Source: Cladosporium sp. IMV 00045 (Eukaryota > Ascomycota > Dothideomycetes > Cladosporiales > Cladosporiaceae). From it: a stretch of DNA of 64,000 nucleotides. Position 1 is the first letter of the stretch. The number at the start of each line of letters is the position of its first letter. The stretch lies in assembly GCA_001931905.2 (NCBI GenBank), contig MSJI02000716.1, positions 31,410 to 95,409 of the forward strand. Direction: 5' to 3'. The position numbers and the translations under genes were made by a program. Shown here in pieces: positions 29,884 to 40,946 of the stretch. The notes under the pieces are model-generated. The model ran no database searches. It was given only the letters and a program-made list of their open reading frames with translations, and was not told where the DNA came from.

Positions 29884-32216
29884 ATGGCTGCGGTATGTCG
29901 TTATCTCGATAATCCACCGGCGCATTCGTTTGGCTTTGTTCACATCTTCGCTTTTGCGCGGACTAGCTCATATGCAACCCTCACTTTCATCTTTCCAAAG
30001 TGAAGCATATGCACGCTTTTGGCCACCCACGTCTACCAATTGCGACGTGCAACCCCCAAAACACGTGTCAAAGTCACTAACATGAAATCGCACAGTACCG
30101 ACCTCCAGGCCGTTCAGGCCGATCTGGTCGCACCCAAGCCGACAACGACATTTTCGAAGGTCTTCCAGTGAAACAATGGTCTGCGGCTCCCAGCCGTATC
30201 TCCCTCGCGCCACTACCGACCGAGGCCGAGATCGAGAAAGCACACGACAAATGGGCGGACCCAGCAATGCCCGAAAATTTCCAACTGCTGCTTCCGCACA
30301 CGCAACAGCTCCTGCGCATAGCCCGTAGCGGCAGATACGGCACCAAGCGCAAAAACCCTCCAGACGCAGAACCTGACGCGGACGAATTCACCGCTCGCGA
30401 GGAAGATGGCCTGGCCGAAGAGCTTTCAGCAAAACCAATTCATCACGAAGAAAAAGGTTTCATGGCTAGGAAGTGGCGACAGGTGCCCGAATCGGCTTTG
30501 GTGCCGGAGCATCTTCACTGGGAATTCCTCGCGAAGCGCCGAAAGGGCTTGCCCAACTTCTACCACGGAGGCCCGACGGAAATTTCAACCGCCGGCATCC
30601 CCCAGATCGCCAAGCGCAAGACTCGCGTGCAGAAAGTGCTCGACCCTGCCACGGGAGACAGCGTGATCTACGAAGTTGTCGCGCTTGAAGGGCAGGTGCT
30701 CGAGAATGAACTGCCCGCCGAGTCACAAATGCAGGCTACGAGGCTGGAGCCTGGCACGACGATTGAGGGGCTCGGCACCGCGAACGATGAAGGTCTGATC
30801 AATCTTGTCCCCGCAAACCCGGTCGCTTCTTCCAGGCGTAATAGGCCTCCGCAGAAGAAGAAGGGCGGGCCAGGCAGGGGTAAGAAGAGGGTTACTTTCA
30901 CGAATCCCGATGGTAGCACGTACACTACTATTGTACCAAATGCGACGAAGATTGTGCCTCAGCCCGGCCAGACGGTCAAGCATGTCGCGAAGGGCGAGGA
31001 CGCGGGCAAGGATGTTTCCATGGAAGAGGCGGCGAGGCTGGCGAATGAGAATGGAGAGCAGGGCGAAGGCGAGGGCGATGATGATGACGATGAGGAAGGA
31101 GACGATGGGGACGACGATGACGATGACGATGACAAGGAAGATGGCGAGATTCAAGAAAACGACCCCGAGCTCGCGGCCACGCCTGCGAAGAAGCCATCTG
31201 CTGAGCCCCCTGTTGTGGAGTCGACGCCTATGGACGTTGAGCAACCCAAAGAACCCACGCCCGGAGCACTTACGCCCAAAGCGCCCACACCTACTGAAAA
31301 CACACCGCAACTCGAAAGCGCGCAGCAACCAACTCCCGCAAACGAGCCGCAGGCCAATACTGATGTCGAAATGCAAGATATGCCTGCCGAAGAGACAGAG
31401 CAACCGCCTGCGGCTCCATTCGAAGCTCTTGCAACAGAATCTCTTACAGAAGTTGCAGAAGCTACCGACCGCGCAAAGTCTCCTGAAAAGCCGCAGCAAG
31501 ATGTGGAGGTGGAAATGCAGGACCGGCCAGCTGACGAGCCAGAACTACAGACCGAGACGAAAGTAGAATTGGCGGAGGTGGAAGTCTCCGACAAAAAGTC
31601 GCCTGAGAAGTCAGAAGTGCAGGAGGAGCTGCAGCAGCCTGAAGGAGAAGTTGCCGCGGTCTCAGAACGTGTTGTTGAAGAAATTCCTGCTGAAGAAGAG
31701 ACTGTTCCTAGCGAGCCTCTTCCCACGGAGACTGTGCCAAGCGAGCCGGCTGAGAGCGAACCTGCGCCGGCGCCAGCTGTTGACGAGCCCGTTCAAGAAT
31801 CCGCGCCCGAGCCTGTCGTAGAGGAGGCTGTCGCAGAGGGACCAGCCCAGGAATCTGCTACTGAGAAACCTGCTTCTGAGGAACCTGTCCCCGAAACCAC
31901 CTCTGAACCAACAGCGCCACCAGCGGACGAAGAACAGGCTGCTGAAGCACCAGAACCCGTGAAAGCAGAAGCCGCACAAGCGCCGCCTGCCAATGAAGTT
32001 GCAAGTGAACAGCAGCCTGCAGATACTTCGAAGGCAGACGAAACTTCAGAGAAAGATGTCGCCGCGCCGGCTACGGAGAGTGATAAGGCTCCCGAGCCGG
32101 AGGTTGAAGAACCCAAGGCCGAGGAGCCCGCACAAGAGAGGGAAGAGACGCCAGCCAAGACCGAAAAGCAGGGTGAAGAGGACTTGTTGGGTAGCCTGGA
32201 GAAGTCTTTGGAGTGA
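29884..32216 (+). CDS. Acidic, Glu/Pro-rich protein with conserved-looking N-terminus, function unknown
   Basis: A nine-base first exon (ATG GCT GCG, 29884-29892) is joined over a 203-nt intron (GTATGT donor, CTAACATG branch, CACAG acceptor) to 30096-32216, giving 709 residues that start MAAYRPPGRSGRSGR. The first 220 residues look folded or conserved (TEAEIEKAHDKWADPAMPEN; EFLAKRRKGLPNFYHG). A basic patch (KKKGGPGRGKKR) and an Asp/Glu run (DDDDDEEGDDGDDDDDDDD) follow, then about 350 residues of degenerate EEP-type repeats. The composition suggests a nuclear, intrinsically disordered protein. I do not recognise the family. The intron contains the palindrome ACACGTGT (30061-30068). Confidence 0.75.
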
Positions 32217-32846
32217 TTGCAGTTGATTGCTTGTTGTACCTCGTAGGATTCGTGGTGATGATCTTCTAGCTTGGGTATTGTACTTTACATGAAATGTTTT
32301 TACTAGTAGTGGAACTGTTTATATGACAGCTGCTCTCGACTTTGCACAGGCCGCGAATGATACTGAGCCTACCTACTTAGTTTGTTGGTATCTCGTACAC
32401 AATTGATCTTTGCAATACTTTACTATTGCTTTCCACAAGTGAAGTGGATGCACATACGACAGAGTCATCACGGACCACAGTGACGAAGGCCCCGTCGGGC
32501 AGATGTGGAGAAAGACAAGCGGATGGATGTTGGAGTTGCGTGGTTCGCCTGCCCGCTCTGCGCCCCAGTCGTCAGCCACCTGAAGACGAAGCTTCGAGGA
32601 GGCGGCAGCTTTCTTGTTCATGTGTTTCCTCTTTTAATTGTTACATACCAACTCTTGACTTGAGGGAGGTATACACTTGCTTGGGAAGCAACACCCATCG
32701 CTTTCGTCCAGTGCCTCAAAGGCCAGCACGGCTACCATTGGGCACTGCTTACTGGCTTGGCCACGCCATTACTACTACATCCACCACCGTCAACGTCACA
32801 CTAATACCACCCTACCGACCAACACTTTCAAGGAGCCTCGCCCACC
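32217..32846 (+). promoter_or_regulatory. Upstream region of SLA2
   Basis: A 630-bp tandem intergenic region with the acidic-protein terminator and the SLA2 promoter. The last 100 bases are rich in CA and AC (TACTACATCCACCACCG), as is common in fungal leaders. No gene is visible. Confidence 0.45.
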
Positions 32847-35800
32847 ATGGCGCTCGCATACAACGCGACGCGCAATGTCGACCTCAGCAAGTCTGAAACG
32901 GAGCTCTCCACCAACATCCGCAAGGCCACTTCCATCGACGAGACCGCTCCCAAACGCAAGCATGTCCGCGCATGCATTGTCTACACCTGGGACCACAAGT
33001 CCAGCCAGTCCTTCTGGAGCGGCATGAAGGTCCAGCCCATCCAGGCCGACGAGGTGCAGACCTTCAAGGCCCTCATCACGGTGCACAAGGTGCTGCAGGA
33101 AGGACACCCGGTTGCGCTGAAGGAGGCGCAGGCCAACGTGAGCTGGCTCGAGAGCTTGATGCGCGGCTCCGCCGGCGGGCTCGGCGACGGCATGAAGGGC
33201 TACGCGCCCATGATCCAGGAGTACATCTTCTACCTCGTCTCGAAGCTGAACTTCCACCGCAACCACCCGGAGTTCAACGGCACTTTCGAGTACGAGGAGT
33301 ACATTTCGCTCAAGAGCATCAACGACCCCAACGAGGGCTACGAGACCATCAGCGACCTCATGAACCTGCAGGACCAGATCGACAGCTTCCAGAAATTGAT
33401 CTTCTCACACTTCCGCAGCGGCGCGAACAATGAGTGCAGGATCTCGGCGCTCGTGCCGCTGGTTCAGGAGAGTTATGGAATCTACAAGTTTGTGACGAGC
33501 ATGTTGCGCGCAATGCACACAACCCTGGGAGACGATGAGGCGCTCTCGCCCCTGAGAGGAAGATACGACGCACAGCACTACCGCCTTGTGCGCTTCTACT
33601 ACGAATGCTCGAACTTGCGATACCTCACTTCCCTGATCACTGTTCCGAAGCTGCCTCAAGACCCGCCTAGCTTGCTCAGCGAAGACGAGTCAGCGCCGGC
33701 CTTGCCAGCACGACCCAAGAACGAGGCGGCTACGAAGCCCAGAGATACCCCACCGCCGCAGCAATCGACCGACCCCGAACCGATCAACGAGTTCTGGAAG
33801 AACGAGCAACAAAGAGCGCAGGATGAGTTTGCGGCAGAACAGGCGCGCCTACAGGCACAATGGGAAGAGGCTCAGAGGAACCAGCAGCAGCAGGCCATGC
33901 AGGCCCAGCGGGACTTTGAGGAACAGCAGCGTTTGCAAGCAGAGCAGCAGAGACTTCAACTCGAGCAGCTGCAGCGCCAGCAGTATGCTGAGCAAACGCA
34001 GGGACGCATGGCTGAGCTCGAGCAGGAGAACCTCAACGCGAGAGCTCAGTACGAGCGCGACCAGTTGATGCTTGAGCAATATGACCGCAGGATGAAGGCG
34101 CTGGAGCAGGAACTGGGACAATTGAATGCCAACTTCCAGCAGCAGACTAGCAGCAAAGATGACCAGATTCGCGCTTTGCAGGAGCAGGTCAACACTTGGC
34201 GGACAAAGTACGAGGCTCTCGCCAAATTGTACAGCCAGCTGCGTCATGAGCACCTGGAGTTGCTGCAAAAGTTCAAGGGCGTGCAGTTGAAGGCTGCCAG
34301 TGCGCAGGAGGCCATCGACAGGCGCGAGAAGCTGGAGCGTGAGCTCAAGACCAAGAACCTGGAGTTGGCAGATATGATCCGCGAGCGTGATCGCGCATTG
34401 CACGACAAGGACCGCACGAGCGGCGGCCACAAGGACGAGGTCGAGAAGCTGAAGCGAGAATTGAGGATGGCCATCGACCGTGCCGACAACTCCGAGAGAG
34501 GCAAGGGATCAGAGCTCAGCGCCATGCTTTCAAGACACAACCGCGAGATTGCGGACTTGGAAGAGGCGTTGCGCAACAAGACCCGCGCTTTGGACGATGT
34601 GCACATGAAGCTTGGCGAGGGCTCGTCTGATCTCGAGCGCCAGCTGCGCGATAAGGAGGAGGAGCTTGAGATTTATAAGCAGGGCATGGACCAGACTCTG
34701 ATCGAGCTCAACGAGCTTCGCCAAGGTGGCGGCGACACGGATAAAGCCATGGACGAGCAGATTGATGTGATGCTTCTGGACAACCTCCGCAAGATCAACG
34801 ACATCATCGATTCTGTTCTGCAGTCTGGCGTGCAGCGTGTTGATGATGCGCTCTACGAGCTCGACAGCAGCATGCAAGCTGGTAACCAGAGTGCCAGCGG
34901 CCCGTACGTGCTTTCTCAGATTGAGAAGGCTCAGTCGAGCGCTATGGAGTTCAGCACTGCTTTCAACAACTTCATCGCTGACGGACCCAACTCGACGCAC
35001 GCAGAGGTCATCAGGACAGTGCACACCTTCTCGAATGCCATTGCCGACGTTCTGTCGAACACGAAAGGTTTGACACGGTTCGCATCTGACGACAAGAAGG
35101 GTGACCAGATCATCAACGCCGCACGCAAAAGTGCCTCGTCTTCGGTCGACTTCTTCCGCGGCATCATGTCATACCGCCTCGACGGGCTCGAGGACCTGCA
35201 AAAGACCGACGTAGTGATCAACAAGAATAACGACGTCCAAGTCGCCCTGAACAACCTCTCCAAGCTCGCCGACGCCTTCGCGCCCAAGACCAAGGTAACC
35301 AACCAAGGCGGCGACCTGGGCGAACTTGTCGACCGCGAAATGACCAACGCCGCCAAAGCGATCGAGGACGCGACCGAGCGCCTCACCAAACTGATGAACA
35401 AACCCCGCGACCAGTACAGCACCTACGAGCTGAAGATCCACGACTCCATCCTCGAAGCGGCCATCGCCGTCACCAACGCCATCGCCCGCCTCATCAAATC
35501 CGCCGCTTCCTCCCAGCAGGAAATCGTCCAGCAAGGTCGCGGCAGCAGCATGAGCAAATCGCAATTCTACAAGAAAAACAACCGGTGGACGGAGGGTCTC
35601 ATCTCCGCCGCCAAGGCCGTCGCGCGCTCCACAAACATGCTCATCGAGACCGCCGACGGCGTCATCTCCGGCCGCAACTCGCCCGAGCAACTCATCGTGG
35701 CTTCTAACGATGTTGCCGCTTCTACGGCCCAGCTCGTCGCTGCGTCCAGGGTCAAGGCAAGCTTCATGAGCAAGACGCAGGAGAAGCTGGAGGACGCCAG

Positions 35801-36121
35801 CAAGGCTGTCACGGGCGCTTGTAGGGCTTTGGTCAAGCAAGTACAGGCGATCATTGAGAGCAGGAATAAGGACGATGGCGAGGATGTGGATTACTCGAAG
35901 CTTTCTGGGCATGATTTCAAGGTCCGACAGATGGAGCAGCAGGTGAGTTTTTCTTCTTTCTTGAGATTATGGCGTGTCTTAGGATTTTGTGGAGATAGCA
36001 TTGCTGACGTTTCTTATTTCCCACTTCACAGGTCGAGATCCTTCAGCTCGAAAACGCGCTGTCGTCCGCCCGTCATCGTTTGGGTGAGATGAGAAAGATT
36101 TCTTACCAGGACGAGGATTGA
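32847..36121 (+). CDS. SLA2: Endocytic actin-binding adaptor SLA2 (HIP1 family)
   Basis: Exons 32847-35942 and 36032-36121 (intron 89 nt, GTGAGT to TTCACAG) give 1,061 residues, close to the usual length. An ANTH phosphoinositide-binding domain spans about 1-280 (WDHKSSQSFW; ALITVHKVLQEG). A Gln/Glu-rich coiled coil spans about 310-640 and should bind clathrin light chain. The talin-like I/LWEQ actin-binding (THATCH) domain spans about 820-1050 and ends in VEILQLENAL and EMRKISYQDED. SLA2 links clathrin-coated pits to actin. It is a standard flank of ascomycete MAT loci, but here it lies about 28 kb beyond MAT1-1-1. Confidence 0.97.
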
Positions 36122-36648
36122 TAGCCGTGCTGCTGAGTCTTCTGGTGAGGTTGATGAAACGAGAAGGGGAAAGGAGCGATAGCGCTGTGTATACATGATG
36201 GCCGACAATTTACTTGCGAGAGCACAGTTTCTCATTTGATCGGTTCTTATCTTTTACAATCTTCCCCCTTTCTTTGGAATGATACCGTGATATTCTTTTC
36301 TTAATTGGCCCGTGAACTTCCAACCCGGCATGGGGGTCATTGAGTTAAAGAGATGATGGTAACGTGATTTCCCTTCTGTTCATCATCTGCGAGGTTTGTT
36401 GCATCATGTATAGCAGAGCGGTGCATGCATACATGCATATTCTCCTAGAGTGACTAATCATTTTTTTCCCATTCCTATACAACAACGGGCTCTATACAAC
36501 GAAGGTCTCTCTATTCTGCAGAACGTCTCAGCCCTGATCACCTTCTACCTCCTCTAATTCCCGTGTATCTTGACCCACGACCACCCAACGCTTGCGCATC
36601 CCATACCCATCCCCATCCCCATCTCCACCCTCACCCTCTCCTGCAAAA
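36122..36648. other. Convergent intergenic region between SLA2 and the GH31 gene
   Basis: These 527 bases hold two 3' UTRs. A CATG-rich stretch (GTGCATGCATACATGCAT, near 36422-36439) and a CCCATCCCCAT run (36600-36630) are visible. There is no gene. Confidence 0.45.
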
Positions 36649-39600
36649 TCAAACCTCCATCTCCACCGGCCCCGTCAATTGCACCTCAAAAGGGGCAAAA
36701 CTCTCCGGCCCGCCCTCCCTCCCCAGCACGCTAATACTCTCAATAATCACGCCCGCATCGTAATCAAACGTCCCTCCCATGGTAAACGTCGCCGTCTCAC
36801 CGTCATAGTCGAACTCAATCAGACTCGTCGCGTCTTGCTCCAAACTCTCCCCGTCGTCGAGGTATAGTTCGCCGTGCGCTTTGCCGTCGAGACCCGGCGC
36901 GATGATGAGCGCGAAATTCTCCTGCCGCAGAGCGGTGGTGGTGTTGGCCGAGTTGGCGCGCAGGGCCACGATGCTGCCGCCTTTGTAGAAGAGCGGGATG
37001 GACGTCAGGGGCACGTCGGAGACGGTGTGGATTGCGGCTGAACCGCGCACGGTTTCGTGCGTGTAGTAGTCGTAGAAGACGTCGTCGGGGAGGTAGAAGG
37101 TGGCTGTGGTGCTGTTTTCTTCCGTGACGGGGGCGACGAGTAGGCCAGGGCCCCAGAAGTATTGGTGCTGGAGAGCGTTGGTGGTGGGGTCGGAGGGGTA
37201 GTGGAAGAACATGGGTTGGAGGAGGGGAGTGCCGGTTTCGGACTGCAAGTGCATGGCGGTGTAGATGTAGTCGAGGAGTTTATAGCGGATTTCGATGGCG
37301 TTGCGCGCGGATTCGGCGACGAGGGCGGAGCGGTAGAATTCGTGAGGTGGGTAGTTGACTTCGCGGTGGTTGCGGTAGAAAGGCGAGAAGGCGCCCAGCG
37401 AGGCCCAGCGCGCGCAGATGTGGTCGTACGTTTCGCCGCTGAAGCCGCAGACGTCGCTGCCCGTGTAGGAGAATTGATACAGCGCGCTGAAGTCCAGGAG
37501 TTGCGAGATGGAGGTCAGGTATTGGTCCCATTCGGCCCCGTTGTCGCCCAGCCAGTGCCCGACTTGACGGCCGGAGCCCGCGAATGTGGAGCGTGTGATG
37601 ATCATCGGGCGGAGGGCGGGACGGCGTGCGAGCATGGCGATGCGAGAGGCTTCGGACATCATGGCGCCGTAGAGGTTATGGACGTCGTACTCGGCCCATC
37701 CGCCGTCGTGGATCAGGTCGGTGTTCATGGTTCTGTTGCTCAAGGTGTAGAAGTCGTTGTCGATGGCGTAGGCAGGGTTGATGAGGTCGCGGTCTGGGAG
37801 ACCAATGGCATCACCGGAAGCCTGACGTTTCTTGAGTGCGGTGTTGTGCAGAGCTGACTTTGTGTGTCGCTTAAATTTGTTCTGTGGCGGCGAGCTCGTT
37901 CCGATACTGTCTTGGGTGCTCTCGGTGCTGTCACATCCTCCTGTTGTGATGGTGCGGTTGCTGTTCTCGTAGATGAATGTACCATCTGGTTGAGAGCGAA
38001 CATATTGGTACGTGAAGGTGCCATCGGCAGGCATATCGATCTCAGCGCTCCAGATAGGGTAATTATTTGGACTCAAGGGAGCAGAGTTGACGATGTTGTC
38101 GTTGCCTAAAGTGATGGAGCTTCCCAAGATCAGGATGTTCTCGCCGAAGAATGTAGTAGCGTTAACGTTGAATGTGACGACAGCGCGGCATTGAGGTTGA
38201 AACTCATCAGGAAACCCTGGGATAGGTCGTGGACTTCCCAGTCGAATTGCTGGCGGCTTGGGAGGCAAGTTGCGAGCGGCTGCCTCTCCTTCAGGGTCGG
38301 AGCAAGGATAGTCGCAGAAATTGCTAGGTTCATTCATGTCGATCCACCTTAACAAATTCAGTCATGTCATGGCAGTAGTCGGAAGTCAGAGTAGAAACTT
38401 ACAAAGCATCAATATCAACGCCCGTCTCGGCATCGAAGAAGGTCAGGAATTGGTCGTTCCAATATTCTTGAGTGCTTGGCTTGAACCAATCGGGGTAGGC
38501 TGTCACACCAGGCCAGACGATCCCCTTGTAAATGGAGCCATTTTCTGTCTTCATGAATGATTCAACACCATCATCGAATGCCGAGTAACCCTGGTCTGGG
38601 GCGTAGCCGACGGCAGGATCCACCATAACAATGTAGTGTTGGTCATTGTCATGTAGTGTGTCTACAAGCTGACGGACGACTTCCAATGGAAATCGCTCAG
38701 GATCGAGTGTGAAGACCCATCGAAGGTACATGTAATCGACTGTTGTGCATTAGTTGGGGAAGCTTTCTGGGGTGGAACATTGTCAAGACTCACTGTCTGT
38801 CCACATGGTTTCTAGGGGAATGCCGGCTTGCGAATAGTTGGCTACAACTTCCGCTACTTCGTAGACGTCTCTCATGCCGTATCGACATTGATGAAACCCA
38901 AAGCCCCAGTATGGCATCATGGCACTCTTTCCAACGACCTCAGAGTATTGCTGAGCAGCCTCGACTGGCGTGGGGCCGGAGACGAAGTAGAGGTCGATGA
39001 CGCCACCAACTGTGTTGTACTCAAGGTATTGGCCGTCAGAATCGTCGATCTTCACGTCCAATCCTGTAAGATAGTATCAGTGTCAAGATCCATAGGCGGT
39101 TCAAGGCCAATCGGTAATCGGGCTGAGTGAGAAATGCTTCGTACCGTTTGAGTTCAGTAAGAACACGGCATGTGTTCCGTTGTCACCGCGGTGGTCATAG
39201 TATACGGGATGGGAGCCGTAGAGGTTGGAGCCTCTGGGGATCCTGTAAGAATCGCGATTCCAGAGTGTGCGGGTGTAGTCAGAGGTGTTGAGCATGCTGG
39301 TAGGCTAGTCAATCGCGGTCACCACAGTAGATCGATAACAGACCACTTACAAGGAGTCAGAGTGCTCGCCCAAACCATACAAGCTCGGGTTCTCTGGCAG
39401 ACTCGTGCGGAGTCTAAGGTATTGGTCTTCAAAGACAATTGGCGCAGCGGAGGTGTCGAAAAGAACTTCGCCGCTCTCGCGTCTTACTACCGAGAAGCTG
39501 AATGGATCTTCTTCATATTGGAACCCGAGGTCGTTGCTACTGGCACTTGTCTCTCCATTGGAAGGACGCTCGAAGACAGAGTCTGGGACTTGATAGACCT

Positions 39601-39931
39601 GATTGGCAGGATCTTGGATCTTGACGTGCAGTCGTTGGTCTTTGGGGATTGTCAGCTTCTCAATGCAATGATCATTTCATATAATGGTTCACATACCACT
39701 CTGGTACTCCACAGTCAAAGTGAGTTCCTCAAGATCGGTGCCATAGGCGTTGCATGCAGTACCAGCCAAGGTGAGAGACGCAGTCAAACCACTGTCGGAG
39801 GTTTCAACATTGCTAGCTCTATAGCCGGGACAAGAGTCGAGTGCACCTGCATCTTGACGAGAGATGATGTTCGCAGAGACAATTGGGATGAGTGCGAAGG
39901 ACGCAGACAAGAGTTGCTTGGAGAACACCAT
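36649..39931 (-). CDS. Secreted GH31 alpha-glucosidase
   Basis: Six exons (39697-39931, 39351-39639, 39145-39296, 38794-39063, 38403-38739, 36649-38347), with introns of 54-81 nt, join in frame to 993 residues. The N-terminus [20 protein letters not shown] is a signal peptide. [10 protein letters not shown] (about 428-437) carries the GH31 catalytic Asp, and [10 protein letters not shown] (about 690) carries the acid/base Asp. Many NxS/T sites fit secretion. The family releases glucose from non-reducing ends of maltose, starch fragments and related sugars. Two GCGGGG sequences about 300 bp upstream could be CreA sites. All intron positions rebuild family-typical sequence (for example TMWTDIDYMYLR). 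Confidence 0.93.
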
Positions 39932-40946
39932 TCTGGCAGTAGCTGCTGAACGGCCAGCGCAGAACCGGTGCTTTCCAGCCAGGAAATAGATGAGAGACGA
40001 AACGAATGGTTAAATACCTGCCTGAAGCACTTGCATACCAGCTTCAATATTCCCAGGCCAAGGAGTGATGTGCAGAAGTCCAAGCAAGAAACCTACATAA
40101 TGCCGCAAGGAGGGCAGGGTCTAAGACAAGCGCATGACCGGCGAGCCGTTAGGGAAGCTCATTTCTTTTGGTCGTGAGGAGCAGACGGCTGGGTATGAAT
40201 GGAAGGTCGACAAGGATATATTGCAGATACCGGGCGGGGCAGATGCAGGCCACTGACTAGGACCGCGGGGTGCTGCAGGTGTTTGTACACCCTTGCGAGA
40301 GTAGTACGAGCGGGTTAGAGCCAGGTGCCTGAGCTGAGTGGTGAAGACTTGCTTGCCAGGCGCTATGTTCGCCGAGAAGGATGCAAAGGCAAGACGGCTT
40401 GGGTGCGGCCTACTGCATGTCTGTGTCGACATCGTGACTTGGAGGCTTGCGGGGGTTGATGATCACGTTCGTCTTGGTTCTCTTAATATCGCCGAAGCCT
40501 GCATCTTGCGCTAGATGGCGCCGAGGCATAGCGTCAATGCGGGATTCGAAAGGGTGAAATATTTGTGTGACATGTGATGGCTGCAGTCATGAGGAGCTTG
40601 GGATATGGAAAATGTGACCTGTCAGAAACTGTCGAAAGGGAAGCGGAAACTAACAGCCCAGTTGGAGATCGTTGCATGTTCTCAGGAAGAGTTGTGTACT
40701 TTTGATAGAAGACAACGCAACTTTGAAGCTTCCAAAGACGGGGATATGGCGACGTCATCGAGATCAGATTAGATACATGTACCAGAACATCAGCGCGTAA
40801 AGTGATCGCCTCTACATGTTGACGTGATGCCTCGCCTCAAACAACACTCGCCCTCCTTCACCTGAATTACTCGCTGTCTTCAAGCTCAGCTATACATTGT
40901 CTAAATGCATCAAGGATCATGACCCACCAAAAGACCTTTCTCGATT
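39932..40946. promoter_or_regulatory. Divergent promoter region, GH31 alpha-glucosidase and REV3
   Basis: This 1,015-bp stretch lies between outward-facing starts. Two plus-strand GCGGGG elements (40234-40239 and 40265-40270) match the SYGGRG consensus of the carbon-catabolite repressor CreA and lie about 300-340 bp from the glucosidase start. I see no clear AmyR (CGGN8CGG) site. No gene is supported. Confidence 0.45.
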
